64,000 nucleotides of DNA from Paramecium octaurelia (taxonomy: Eukaryota > Ciliophora > Oligohymenophorea > Peniculida > Parameciidae), in contig CAJJDP010000075.1 of assembly GCA_905182995.1 (NCBI GenBank), forward strand, positions 65,210-129,209, given 5' to 3'. The position numbers and the translations under genes were made by a program. Positions within the stretch are counted from its first letter, which is position 1. Each line of letters starts with the position of its first letter. Below the pieces are notes generated by a model. The model made no database searches and was not told where the DNA came from. It saw only the letters and a program-made list of their open reading frames with translations. This document shows positions 49,215 to 61,223 of this stretch, one piece after another.

Positions 49215-50977
49215 ATGAAATAAAAGTAATTAACAACAAAAAAGTCAGACATTGATCTAGGTAATAAAGATCAGTTAAATTTTATAATTGAAATTCTCTA
49301 AAAAGATCAGAGTGTAAGGACCAATCAAGAGGTCGACATTGTAAGGAAAGCTTTTATCTCCTTCAAGTTTTTTCAAGACTTAGAATAGTAGATGGGTCAA
49401 GAGATGGTAAGTAACTTATATCGATAATTATCCTATGAGACCATTAAAGCAAGATAAGTTGTGTTCAATCTCGGGGATATTGGAAGGAAGTTTTATATCA
49501 TACTCTCTGGCAGCGTTTGGGTTCTCATATAGAAAAAGGGACTCCAAGATGGTAATTAAGTAGGAGAAGAAGAGAAAAAGCTTGAGGAAGAACTAAGAAA
49601 AAAGAATACAAGGAAGGCTACTTTGAAACATCAATAAAGTATGATGAAATCAAAGAGACTTAAAAAATAGGAAACTTTCGTAACTGAAACGAATCAAGTG
49701 CATTTAGATGAAGTGTACGCAAAAATGACGGATGCAGAATATTTAGATTGTCAATTTCCCACGCTATAGAAGGTAAGTTAGATGAAATCAGGGGATAACT
49801 TTGGAGAGATTGCATTAACTAAATAAGTTCCAAGAACGGCTACCATTGTAGCAGCTGAAGATACAAATTTTGCAATAGTATCTAGAGAACAATTCAATAT
49901 TTTATTATCATCATATTATGAACATTTACAATAGCAAAATGTGATGTTTTTATAGAGAGTACCTGCTTTTACAGAATGGAATGAACAGATGTTAAATTAA
50001 ATTTATTATCATTTTACTTTTGAAGATTATAAAATGTTTGATGTAATTTATAAAGAAAATTAACCTTCAAAGTATTATAATATATTAATAATATAGTAAA
50101 ATTTACATTGTGAAAAATGGAGAAATAGAGATTTCTCAAAGTATAGAAGTTGGCACTTTGGTTACTGAAACTAATTTAACAATTTAAAAGTTTTTCAAAA
50201 AAAATGATAAAAAATATGAAAGAGTGAGAACTGGGATAATCACATCTGGGTTGATTTTTGGTCATGAAGAGGTTATTAGAGATGTGGTAAGAGAACATAA
50301 GGCTGTTTGTTTGAGTTAAAAAGCATAAGTATTTTCATTGGATAAGGATAGATTTTTGTAATTTTTCAAAAAAGGAGGAGCTATCTAAAAATTAATTAAA
50401 CTTGATCAAACTAATTATTCTCGTAAGTCAAAGAGTGTTTCAGTCTTAAAAGAACTTAAATAATTTTCTCCGCCAATTACATTTAGAGATATTCCATTTT
50501 TTGAAGAAGATGACAAAATTTCTGATTTTGTAATTAAAAAAGCTAAGAATGCTGTAGATCGCGTTGGGAATGAACCTAAACGTAATGGATATGAGTTTTT
50601 GTAAGGCAAAGGTCACATAAATAAAGCACATTACAATTTTCAAAAGAATCTGGACACATTGAAAAGAAACTTGAAATACAGTGTACCTTTAGATATCAAT
50701 ACATGTTTATTTGAATTGGATTCAAATAAGGGGACAGCAATAAGTATAATGAATAAGGTACTAAATTAAATTGAGATTTAAGGTATTTCCAAGTGCTAGT
50801 CGTCCCAAGTATGCGATACCCAATTACTCAATGACATCAAGGATAGTGATGCAATCATTAAAGTTGCCAAAATTATTGAATGAAGTTGATGCATTATTGT
50901 TTTCGAATAAAGAATCAATGATCTCAAACTTAACAACAACGTATAAATAGCAAGCAGCAGTAAAAGATGATGAGTGA
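49215..50977 (+). CDS. Cyclic-nucleotide-binding-domain protein, 570 aa
   Basis: Introns of 25 nt near 50074..50098 and 50759..50783; exact frame. A first CNB domain covers about residues 65-240: VVFNLGDIGRKFYIILSGSV, a long charged insert, and the phosphate-binding cassette FGEIALTKQVPRTATIVAAE, which keeps the Glu and Arg used to hold the cyclic phosphate. A second CNB-like region (~270-385) has KIYIVKNGEIEIS and SGLIFGHEEVIRD but lacks the Arg. The C-terminus (~180 residues) has no recognised domain, and there is no kinase or channel part. It may be a PKA-regulatory-like or cilium-associated cAMP/cGMP sensor. Confidence 0.85.
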
Positions 50978-51003
50978 TCTCATAGATTAATATGTTTAAA
51001 ATT

Positions 51004-51470
51004 TCAATTTTTCTTAATTAATTTTCGAGTTTAATATTGATGATTGTGCACAACATTTTCATCATTGTATTTAGTTGAACCCTCTGCACTATTGATAATT
51101 ATGGATGGGATACCTATTTATTTTTTGCTTGGTTGTTCTATTTTCTTCGAATCTTCATAGTCTTGTTTCCTTGAATTAGTCTTGCAAATGTCTGCCTCCT
51201 ATATATTATTGGCTGTTTGATACTTCTAATCTATTGATTTTGGAAATCAGATCTCCTTTCTCTTATAGTAACTCTTTAAGTTATTGAGTCAAAACCACAT
51301 TTGCTATGTAGAGTCTCATGTATTCATGCTAATAATTGATTCCTCTTTTCTGTTCAAAAGACACTACAACTTCATCCTCTATGTGTTCTCCCATGGTTGG
51401 AGTGTATAACAAGCCTTTTCGAATGGAATCGCTATTTAATAGGGTGTGGGATGTACCAATTATCAAGCAT
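51004..51470 (-). CDS. Small coiled-coil protein, 138 aa
   Basis: ATG 51470, introns 51432..51456 and 51199..51223 (25 nt each), TGA 51006..51004; exact frame. The middle is helical (YMRLYIANVVLTQQLKELLQ, DLISKINRLEEADICK) and the tail basic/polar. No recognised family. It converges on the CNB gene with 26 bp between stops. Confidence 0.65.
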
Positions 51471-51552
51471 TTGAATTCAAATTTATTATTATTAATGATA
51501 ATGAATTCATATATAAATTTTTAATGACATTATATTTTAATAATATTGTTAA

Positions 51553-52519
51553 ATGATTAAATTCAGACAAATCTTTTTGATTATTCTTGCAATTGTAATT
51601 CCCGTTGTTCGAGGCCAAATGGAAGACATCAGTTTTGGAGAGAAGCACATCTACGTTAACACCTTCCAGTAATATATCGAAAAGGTACTTCTCTCTAACT
51701 AAGAAGATTATCTTTGGATCGATCGGAGGAATCATGCAATACTTGATTTGCTGTTCCATTGTGGAGTACTACAACCCAATGCCAAAGAATAAACTACGTC
51801 TTTAGAATATTTTTAGGGAAATCAGATATGGAATAGTATAACTCATATTCGGATGTTTTGTATCTATGGTATATATTGTATTAACAATTATAAGTCCTTT
51901 TATTATTATTTATATCCCTACACTCCATACTACAAATATTTTGAAACCCATGATTATACAGTCTTTCACTTCCTTTATGGAATAACATTTCATTGGCTAT
52001 GGACTACATGTATAATTGCTTCCTTTATTTATTTCTTATTTAGGTGTGGGATATTGGACTCATAGAATGCTCCACTTGAAATATTTTTATAGGTACATCC
52101 ACAGTGTCCATCACTCCTTTAAGGAACCTACTGCTTTCTGCTATTGTGCTGCCCATCCCTTGGAAGGATTCATCGAGGGAAATCTCCTTCTCCACACGGC
52201 TGAATTGATATTGCCTATTCATCCTATGTAAACCATGATTTATGGAGGAATGATGGCATTCAATGACCTATTCGCCCATGACGGAGGGTATTAGATTAGT
52301 TTATATAGTAGAAAATACGATCACTCTGATCACTACAGACACCATCTCTATTATGTAGTAAACTATGGCGATGCCAAGATTGATCGATTCTTCGGAACTG
52401 CTTATGATCCAGTATTTATTATATATATATTCTAGAAAAACTATCCAGTCAAGGAGAAATGCACTTACTTACCTGATTTTAAGGATAAAGACCATCCATT
52501 ATTTTAGAGATACAAATGA
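51553..52519 (+). CDS. Fatty-acid hydroxylase/sterol desaturase-family membrane protein, about 280-295 aa
   Basis: Di-iron membrane oxidase. Histidine boxes are seen in order: THRMLH, HSVHHSF, then HDGG and HSDHYRHHLYYVVNYGDAK, the family pattern HRxxH / HxxHH / HxxHH. Removing introns 51685..51703 (19), 51869..51894 (26) and 52010..52043 (34) brings the hydrophobic N-terminal segments (FLIILAIVIPVV, REIRYGIVQLIFGCF, FLYGITFHWLW) into one frame; two in-frame segments of 21 and 24 nt (near 52288 and 52413) may also be introns. The N-terminus looks like a signal anchor. Substrate could be a sterol, fatty acid or sphingoid base. Confidence 0.85.
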
Positions 52520-52553
52520 AAATATATATTAATATTAAATATAAATTTTATAT

Positions 52554-52821
52554 ATGTGTATCGAATTTGCTTTCAAGAGAGGTGGAATTACACTCATCAG
52601 GAATTTCATTCATTCAGCTGAAGGAGTCAAGAAGTATTCAATATTTCATTTACCATTAGTGGACTTCCAACTGCTGTTTAAAACAGATTATCCATTAATT
52701 ACAAGATCAGAACATACACTCAAGGAAAAGTCACTGATGTCAGATGTAAATTGTATGACTTAACCCTTTAGTTATCACTGATCCAGTTGCTGGATATTAA
52801 GCCAAAGGAGACAAGAAATGA
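52554..52821 (+). CDS. Very small protein, 71 aa, unknown
   Basis: Two 26-nt introns (52634..52659 and 52746..52771) give an exact 72-codon frame: MCIEFAFKRGGITLIRNFI at the start, LPTAVQNRLSINYKIRTYTQ in the middle and a C-terminus ITDPVAGYQAKGDKK. Both introns follow the GTA...TAG pattern and the spliced peptide reads smoothly, so I think it is real. No family is recognised; it may be a ribosomal or complex subunit, or the end of a longer gene. Its start is only 34 bp after the hydroxylase stop. Confidence 0.5.
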
Positions 52822-53713
52822 TTTATAATCAAAATAAACAAAATAATTTACGATTTCATAGCATCTTAGAAGTTTGGCATTTTTGCCATCATCTGTTTTT
52901 CCCTTTGCATTTGTATTACTTACACACCCTTATGAAGATTTCTTCGTATATATTATGATTAATGTTTCTCCATGTTTTTCAAATCAATATTTCTTTTAAA
53001 TTGTTAGTTTATTTTTATTTCTAAATTATTTATTTATATCTAATTAAATAAATTATACCATTTAAAAGGTTTTATGAATATATCCTCTTCATAAGAGAGA
53101 TATTCAAATAATTGAATATTCTGAGACTTTTTTATCTCATTTTTACACATATCATATATAAATAAAAAGTTAAATAGAACTTGATTGTATTAGCACTTTT
53201 GAAAATTTGTTTTAGAAATGTCTGAAAACATGAATTTTTAATAAGTTTAATAATTAGATTATTGAATTCTTGTATTAATTCAAATTTATTCTAAATTACA
53301 TTATAAAACTATGTAAATAAAATTTATTTTAAAAAATCTAAGAAATCAAATTAATTATATACTGAGGTAAATTAATAAGAATTAGTCTAATTCTTACACT
53401 ATTAGAGATTTCTCATTATTAAATTAGGAAAAAATAATGAATTTTTAAGATTGCGAAATGTTCTTTATTATTACCTTTGAAATTAAGGTTGATTCCGTAA
53501 CATAAGTATATAATATACATAAGTACTCCAGTGACAATTAATAGATGTCTTTTAAAATATATGTTAAAATTAATGTGTGTTACAACTTTAATAGGTTTTA
53601 AAAATTAATTAAAATGTTTTGAAAATATAAAAATAGTTTCGATCTGCAATAAATGGAGTAGATTGAAATATACATGATAGGATTTAACTTAATTTGTTAT
53701 TTAGAATATGAAT
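52822..53713. other. AT-rich spacer, no gene supported
   Basis: About 890 bp between convergent genes. No coding frame, RNA or repeat is recognised. Confidence 0.55.
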
Positions 53714-55277
53714 TCATTCCACTTTTTGGACTTAAATTTAATGTTCCTTGACAATATGTTCAAGTCCAGCATTTTAAATTAGAACAAAATCTGAATAGCC
53801 ATGCTTTAATAATATGGTTGCAGCGGTTTTAGCTCTGGCTCCTGAACGACAGTAGATATGTAAGGTTTTGTCCTTAGGAATCAAATCAAGCTAGAAGGAA
53901 TAAACATGGATATTTACTTGGTTCTCGATTTAGAATAGAGGAATCATCAAAGATCCTGGAACGATTCCTGTGGTTTTAAATTCAGGAGGATTTCTGCAAT
54001 CAATGAACACATGATTTTGAGGTTAATCTTTGGTATCTAAGAAATCCTTCAAATCAACAATATTTAATTATTGAACTTCTCCTCCATTTCTGACATAATT
54101 GTCAAAGCCTCCCTCTAGATATCCAAGGATATTTTCATATCCAATTCTAAGGAGTCTGATAATTGTAATTTCTTCCTTGCCCTCATCTGCGACGATAACA
54201 ATTCTTTGATCAGGTTTGAAGAGGATGCCAACAAAAGAAGCGAGAGTAGCGACTTAAGTGATGTTGATGGAACCTTTGATAATTCCCTTGCTAACAACAT
54301 CTCTGGAGTCTAATATCAATGCACCATCTGCAGCGACTTGAGTAAACTCTTGATAACTCAAAGGCTTTGTAACTTTCTATTTAATATTTAGAAGATCGTT
54401 AGCCCCTTGACGATTCTAAGATGTAAATATAATATTTCATATAATTACCAATTGTACGTCGTGGAAGAAATACTGAGGAGGAGCTGGGATATCGGTTGAT
54501 ATCTTCACAAAATCTTCCTCGGTAATATTCTATAATGCCCAGTTTTTGAGTTTCTATTCACCAATAGTACTGACAGTGCCAGCTCCGATGGCTTTGCCGC
54601 ATGAAGATCCAGCTCCATGTCCAGGATAGAGAATGACATCATCCCCAAGTTTCATTACTTTATTTCTGAGGGAATGATAGAGTAGAGAAGCAAGTTGTTG
54701 AGTGGTTAAACCTGAGGATTTAGATGCAAGGTCTGGTCTGCCGACTTCTTCAAGGAAGAGAGAATCTCCACTGAAAACTACAAGGTCTTTGCCGTCTACT
54801 ACGAGCACGAAACAGCTTGATTCTAAAGTGTGACCAGGAGTGTGTACGACTCTAAGATATGCTCTTCCGAGAGGCAGTAATTCTAAGGATTGATATAAAT
54901 TAATACCTTCATCTTAAGCAATTTTAGCTTAATATTAAGTTACAGCTTATGGACCCAGTACAATTTGGGCTCCTGTAATTTTGGCCAAGTCTAAGTGTCC
55001 TGCCACGAAATCAGCATGCAGGTGTGTTAAGATAACATATTTAATAACAGAATTTCTGGATTCAGAAAATTTGCTAATAAATATAGGATGGGTTCTAATA
55101 CATATATTCTTCGTAGTCTCTCATGGGATCAATTATGGCAGCTTCGTTGTTGGATTCGATGTAATATGAAAATTAACCCAAACAGCTGACTTAGAATTGT
55201 TATATGAAGAAGTTCTCTCCGCTTTGTTGAGCCTTTTGAGTATTGACATAGGCTGGTGTGGCAGTACATGCATTCAT
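53714..55277 (-). CDS. Metallo-beta-lactamase (persulfide dioxygenase-like)/rhodanese fusion, 483 aa
   Basis: Three domains. Residues ~15-245: metallo-beta-lactamase fold with THLHADFVAGH (metal ligands HxHxD...H), HTPGHTLESSCF, FSGDSLFLEEVGRPDLA and YPGHGAGSSCGKAIG, which is the ETHE1/persulfide dioxygenase signature. Residues ~270-370: a rhodanese homology domain (ALILDSRD, VADEGKEE) whose active-site Cys is missing. Residues ~375-483: a C-terminal rhodanese with FIDCRNPPEFKTTGIVPGS and the catalytic loop IYCRSGARAKT. This order matches bacterial CstB-type persulfide dioxygenase-sulfurtransferases. Introns: 55074..55101 (28), 54883..54906 (24), 54416..54448 (33) and 53891..53917 (27); exact frame. 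Likely sulfide/persulfide detoxification, possibly mitochondrial, though no clear presequence is seen. Confidence 0.9.
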
Positions 55278-55425
55278 TTAGGATTATACAAAATAATTTT
55301 ATTTCAAAAAGATTTAGATTTTGAAATCCTTTACATTTCAATGCAAACCCATAATTTTATGAATTATAAATAATTGCATTAGAATATTTAATTATCCTAT
55401 TTTTGATTTGTATAAAATTGATAAT

Positions 55426-56751
55426 TCAAACATCTAATAATATTCTTCTTGGATCTTCAATTGAAGTAGCTAATTTCTTAAGGAAAGTGGCAGCATCCTT
55501 TCCATCAAGGATTCTGTGATCATAAGTCAAGGCAAGATACCTAAGAGATTAAATAAGACTGATACATCATAGGACGAGCAACAATTTAATCGTTTCTGAC
55601 AACTGGTCTATTGACTATGGCATGCATTCCCAAAATAGCAGATTGAGGAGCATTAATGATTGGTGTTCCCATTAAACTTCCAAAAACTCCACCGTTTGAG
55701 ATTGTGAATGTTCCACCGACCATGTCATCTGCGGAGATTTTTCCTTGTCTCCCCTTTTCAGCTAAATCAATAAGTGTCTAATGAAGTTAATAGTCTTAAG
55801 TACTTTTTCGATGTCAGCAAAACTGAGACGTTCGCAATTTCTGAGGACTGGTACCATTAATCCAGTGGGTGTGGCAACAGCCATAGAAATATCAATGTAA
55901 TTTCTATAAACAATATCGGTGCCATCGATAACTGCATTGACAATGGGTTGTTCTTACAATTGTTTGACAGCAGCCTTAACGAAGAATGAACTGAAACCCA
56001 ATTTAACATTGTGCTTTTTTTAGAAATCCTTCTACATGGCTTCTCTTGCTTCCATAACTGCACTCATGTCACATTCCTAAAATGTGGTAAGCAATGCATA
56101 AGTATTCTAAGCATCCTTCAATCTCTAAGCGATTCTTTGTCTCATTCTAGACATTGGTTCCTAAATTGGTATTAGTGTCATATATATACTCTTTTTTCTG
56201 TTCTCTAAGTGGGAGTTGTAACAGATGGAGCTACAGGTTTCTTCTCAGCAGGTTTGGCAGCTGGAGGAGGAGTACTCTTTTAGGCTGCAGGTGCTTCTTG
56301 CTTTTATTCTTATTTGACTTCTTGTTTTTATTCTTTCTTTTCTTCCTTCTTGGTTTCTGGAGTTGTTGCTGCACCAGCTGGTTTAGCAGCTGAAGTATCG
56401 ATTTCGTAAAAGGGTTTGCCAACTTCAACTTTAGCACCGTCAGCAGCAAACATTTATGTAATCAATCCAGAGTCTGCACATCTGATGTCGATGGTGACTT
56501 TATCTGTCTCTATCAATGCAATCACATCATCTTGATTCACATAATCTCCCACCTCTAACTATCAAATTTAACAAGCATACTCTTCTGCAATTCCTTGACA
56601 TCTCCTTCTGTAATTGAATCACCCATTGTAGGCACATTCACTACCTTTTCTAATTACTTAATTACAACCATTTACTTGAGAAATAGAATTTTGGGATTTG
56701 AGCAAATTGTGTTTATGACACCTTGAACAAAGAGATTGCAAACTATCTCAT
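55426..56751 (-). CDS. DLST: Dihydrolipoyl succinyltransferase, E2 of 2-oxoglutarate dehydrogenase, 399 aa
   Basis: TCA-cycle enzyme. The start at 56751 supplies a mitochondrial presequence ([16 protein letters not shown]) joined by intron 56650..56675 (26). Lipoyl domain: [40 protein letters not shown] with the lipoyl-lysine DKV. A Lys/Gln/Ala/Pro linker follows with no E3-binding domain, which is typical of eukaryotic DLST. The catalytic domain has [55 protein letters not shown] and the active-site DHRILDG. Other introns: 56555..56580 (26), 56161..56189 (29), 55778..55803 (26) and 55541..55559 (19). Exact frame. Confidence 0.95.
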
Positions 56752-56987
56752 ATCTTAATTAAAAATTTAGAATAATTATCCAACTATTGTTGTGTATTTA
56801 ACACAAATAATATATATTATCGTAATCATAATTCATCATCACACCTTTACCGATTTATTCTTAAAATAGTTCACGATTATTATAAAAGTAGAGGATTTCT
56901 CATGCAATTATCAAATTGTAGGCTGAAAATTGAATTTATGTAAGATATATTATATATGGTTACATTTTATAGATTCATATTGATTTG

Positions 56988-58362
56988 TCAATGTTTAGCC
57001 TTACCAAATCCCACCATGTTAACGTCTCTGTCATAAATGCTCAAGTATTTTGTAAGGAAGATGTCTCCTAGAATCCAAGCTGGACCCTGAGGATCTGGGA
57101 TGTCTAAAGGCATAAATGCGCCAATGCATTGTTTAGCAGATCCTTCAATGAAGGCAGAGGCTGACACTTCATTACTCAAAGGAATTTCAGTTCCATCTTC
57201 TTTCAACTCCATAATGTAATCTTTGGCCTCGAGATAATAGTTGACTCCATCGATTCTGAATGTGAGAGTGGGTAATTCCTTCAAATTAGAGCAATTATCA
57301 TCGATATTGGTGAGATCTTAAATCACTGTATTGATGTTAATTTACCTAGCAATTTCATTAGGTCATCATATGGACCAGTAATTAAGGAAGTACCAGTATC
57401 AGCGACAACTTTGCAACCTTTGGGACAGAATCCTTAATCCTGACCATTGACTAGAATGTTCTCAGCTTTGATCGTCCAATAATATTTATCAATGACAGGA
57501 TGATAATGAACTGGACCGTCAAGTTTGGTAACGTCATAGCCCCCAAAAGTAAGTTGTGATTCGTAACTGTTAACTTTGTTGCTCATGTAGAATGAGAATT
57601 AATTGGATTGTAATTTCTTCTGTTTCATGATGTTATCAAACAACGGATTCAAGTTATAAGCCGCCATGGAAGGATATGCTAAACCCACAATGCCATCGAA
57701 TCCAGACTTAAAATATTGATGCGATTGATAATACATTTTAGAACACCGCACCGTTTTCTTCAACTATTTCTGCAATATTTTAATCTTCAACTTCTATTTC
57801 TCCTAATTTGACTACATCTGAATTGACTTCTCCATTCAAATCTCCAGTACCGAATTGGACATTCAAGGCATATCCAAGATGTTTAGATCTAAAACTTGGT
57901 TTGTATTGCGTGTGTTATTTGCATCCTTCATTTTTGCATTTCACAGAATCAATCCAGAAATTGGCAGATCCAGTATCGAAAATAACCTAGAATTCTTGAT
58001 CACCCACAGTGATTGGTCCAGTAAATTAAGTATTCTTGAAATTATGTAATTTGAGATCTGCCTATCTCTTCTCTGAAGTTTATTATGGTTTTGGCACATA
58101 GTCTCCAAATTCTATTTCCTAAACATCAATTGGAGTCTATTATCTGAAGTAGGTTTATTTGGTAGTTAAAAAGTCATACATTTCCTTGGCTGACACCTAT
58201 TTTGAGTAGGGACGAATTGAATACGATCGTATGTGTTTCCTTTAACTTTATTGTGTAGAGTTTATTTTCTTGTGTTGTAGTACTTTGGTCTTGTAGGAAG
58301 GTACCTTGCTCTTGTCCACAGAAGACAAGGACAATCAGAAGGGAGTATAGGAATATGTTCAT
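56988..58362 (-). CDS. Cathepsin D/pepsin-type aspartic protease, 429 aa
   Basis: Signal peptide MNIFLYSLLIVLVFCG, propeptide, then a two-lobed pepsin fold. Active-site motifs are VIFDTGSANFWI and VVADTGTSLITGP, with FGTGDLNGE flap region, SGFDGIVGLAYPSMAA, LTFGGYDVTKLDG and the C-terminal ILGDIFLTKYLSIYDRD. Introns 58197..58224 (28), 57707..57734 (28) and 57317..57345 (29); exact frame. An in-frame ATG further upstream (58452) is rejected because it would bury the signal peptide. Expected to work in food vacuoles or lysosomes. Confidence 0.95.
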
Positions 58363-58473
58363 CGTATAAAAACGATAATAAAAATTTATATGTAACCACT
58401 TTGTGATCCAGCACAGGATAGAGTAGTCAAGTAAGTTCCCTTGCCTCCTCATCGACCTCTAGATAATGATCTT

Positions 58474-59973
58474 ATGTTTCCAGCCAAAAATTAAGGTATT
58501 AGATGGCTATTGAAAATAGGGAAACCTGACTGGAAACTAATAAAGGAGCATTTGGAAAGAGAGGGAAGAATTGCGAAGAAGGAAGTGATAAAATTAGTAT
58601 CAATGGCGAACAAAATCTTCAGTAAGCAATTGTTCATTATAGTAAAGAGAATGAGGGTGGTTTGATACATCTTTCAGATCCTTTGACCGTGGTAGGAGAT
58701 ATTCATGGGTATGTTGAAAATATAGGTTAGACAATTTTATGATTTCCTGAAAATTCTTGATGTTGGCGGTAATCCTGAATCATAGAAATATGTGTTTTTG
58801 GGCGATTACGTCGACAGAGGACCATTCTCCATAGAAGTGCTTATTTTGTTGTATTCTCTAAAAATCAATTATCCACGGACTATCTATATGTTGAGAGGCA
58901 ATCATGAATGCAGACAACTCACTTCATTCTTTAACTTCATGGATGAATGCAAATACAAGTACGATTAAGAATTGTATGATGTGTTCATGGATTCATTCGA
59001 CAATCTTCCATTGGCTTGCATTATCAATAATCAATTCATTGCACTTCACGGAGGAATCTCTCCGGAACTAAGAAATGTATCAGATAATTCATATCAAGGT
59101 TGCTGACGTCAATTTGGTAGAGAGATTCAGAGAACCACCCAAGAATGGGCTATTCTGCGACATCCTTTGGGCAGATCCAGTAGACAATGATGATGGAATT
59201 TGCGAAGGACAGTTTCGAATTAATGAAGTCAGAGGCTGTTCTTACTTTTATGGAATGGAGGCAGTTAGTAGATTCTTGGAAAGAAACAAGTTGATATCAG
59301 TCATCAGAGCCCATGAAGCTCAATTAGAAGGATACAAAATGCATAGATGGGATGGAGGATAAGATTTCCCTATGGTCATTACAATATTTTCAGCTCCCAA
59401 TTATTGTGATGTCTACAATAACAAAGGAGCCGTCATTAAATTCAAAGTATTTATTTTTTACTACTCTCTAGAACAATGATCTGAATATACAACAATACAA
59501 TTATAGTTAGCATCCATATCTGTTACCCAATTTCATGGATATTTTCACTTGGTCTATTCCATTTGTCGCAGAAAAAGGTTATTTACTTAATCTCAATATT
59601 CTAGTCACTGAAGTACTCTTCCACATCATCCAACCTAGAGATGGTGAAGCCATGGATGAAATAGTTGATGAAGATGATATTGCCAAATTCAAAGAATTAG
59701 TAGGAGATTAACAACATAAAAATAAAGATGTCTTTTTGAAAAGCAAAATCAAGTTTGTTTTTAGAATGATGCAAATTCAAAAAGGATTAAGATAACAAAG
59801 TGAAAGTCTAGTCTAAACCAAAGGAGCTTGTCCTGACAACCGTATTCCTAAAACACTTCTAGATAGTATTAAAGATTGTAAACATTATTATATCATTTTT
59901 AGCAAATGGGGCATTTTAGACTGCTAAAATGGCTGACTCTATCAATGAGAAAAGACCTGGGCTCAGTTAATGA
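58474..59973 (+). CDS. Calcineurin A-like (PP2B) serine/threonine phosphatase, 450 aa
   Basis: Metal-dependent PPP phosphatase. Motifs: [85 protein letters not shown] and [15 protein letters not shown]. After the catalytic domain comes [20 protein letters not shown] (start of the calcineurin-B-binding helix) and [20 protein letters not shown] then SESLVQTKG, matching the calcineurin A regulatory arm. Introns: 58597..58622, 58709..58730, 59077..59098, 59447..59471, 59578..59604 and 59877..59901 (22-27 nt); exact frame. At 450 aa it has a shorter C-terminus than animal enzymes, so the calmodulin and autoinhibitory segments are compressed. Acts in Ca2+ signalling. Confidence 0.93.
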
Positions 59974-60235
59974 TATTCAAATCATATAAAGACACACTCA
60001 TTTTATTAAAAGTCATATACATTCAAACTCTCCCACTATTGGTGTATAGAAGTGATCAATGCTAACTACTGTCTTACTAACACTCTCAGTCAATATCCAC
60101 TATTTCATTCTTAAATTGTTCAGTCTCCCAGAATTCACCTCATTTATTTATTTTTACAAGATTCACTAACTCATATTTAGTCTTCTTACTACTCCTGTAT
60201 GTTTTTAATAATTAAATGATATGGATAGCATTGTA

Positions 60236-61223
60236 TCACTTCATTTTGAATATTAATGATGAAATATTAATCGACATATTGTAAAGTAATGCTTCTTCAA
60301 TTCCAATTCTTACTCTTCTCTTTCCTGTTTAATGTGCTATTAATGTACTCTAAATTTAATGTTGTATTTCTTACTCATCAAAATTATAAGGAATCTAAAG
60401 AATAATGCATAAACATAAAACATATCCTGGAATATCGTTTGCTCCATATCTTTTTGTAACACATCAACATATTTAAGAATCTGTTTTTTAATCTTGAAAA
60501 AAATGGTGATAATGACTACATACTCATCAGATTTGTTTTTTTTGGAATAATTACCTCGAAACTATTAATTAATCAAATATTTAAAATAAGTTAGGTATCA
60601 TGTCGCATTTATCAATAATAAAATAACCAAGAATCTAGGTTTTATTAAAGGCATTTTTTAGCTTGTCTCGCTTGTTAAGTAACATGCTTCAAAAAATAGT
60701 CATATTGAGCTTACATTTGAGCTGAAAAGATAACAGCTCTCATTGTCAATGACCTTTTCTTTAAAGTTGTCATTGTTTCAAAGAAGTTTTTCTTTGCTTT
60801 CTCATATTGTTTTGCTAACAAAGAAAATTTACATGCTTTTTTACAAAATCTTTCCTGATTTCCTAAAACTTCTAACTTATCTATTCCCTTATTTATATTG
60901 TCATTCTATAATAAGTTCTCTTCAACTTAGTTATTTATTGCACCTTATTAATCCTTCCTTAAATATGTATCCAAAGCAATTGTAAATGGCGAAAACCTTC
61001 TTGTTTTAGCTGTTATACTTTTCAGAAATATAAAAGACTAATTCTTAAGGGTATTTGCGCTCAATGTATGACAATGCATCAAAATAATTATTGAGAAACA
61101 CCATATTATCACCATCAGGGTATTTTACAACATCTGTGAATGAATTGCTTTATAAATTTCTGTTAGTTTAGACTTTAAAGTATTAGCTGTAGAATTAAAT
61201 GGCAAAATTATATTGTATAGCAT
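60236..61223 (-). CDS. Helical protein, possibly BAR-like, exon structure only partly resolved
   Basis: From ATG 61223, exons joined over introns of 26, 19 and 22 nt read FTDVVKYPDGDNMVFLNNYF, SYIERKYPQELVFYISEKRF, LDTYLRKDQQ, KGIDKLEVLGNQERFCKKAC, KFSLLAKQYEKAKKNFFETM then TTLKKRSLTMRAVIFSAQMQ, and LGYFIIDKCDMIPNLFQIFD. Later exons give KKQILKYVDVLQKDMEQTIF and, after a 20-nt intron, IPYNFDEQEIQHQIQSTLIA to TGA 60238..60236. One junction near 60500-60560 is unresolved, so either an intron is mis-seen or the gene is damaged. Long amphipathic helices and the AQMQAQYDYF phrase recall BAR proteins; low certainty. Confidence 0.5.

Noticed and set aside
56154..56449. Lysine- or leucine-rich ORFs on both strands near 56.2-56.4 kb
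   Set aside because: They are shadow frames of the Ala/Lys/Gln/Pro linker of the E2 gene.
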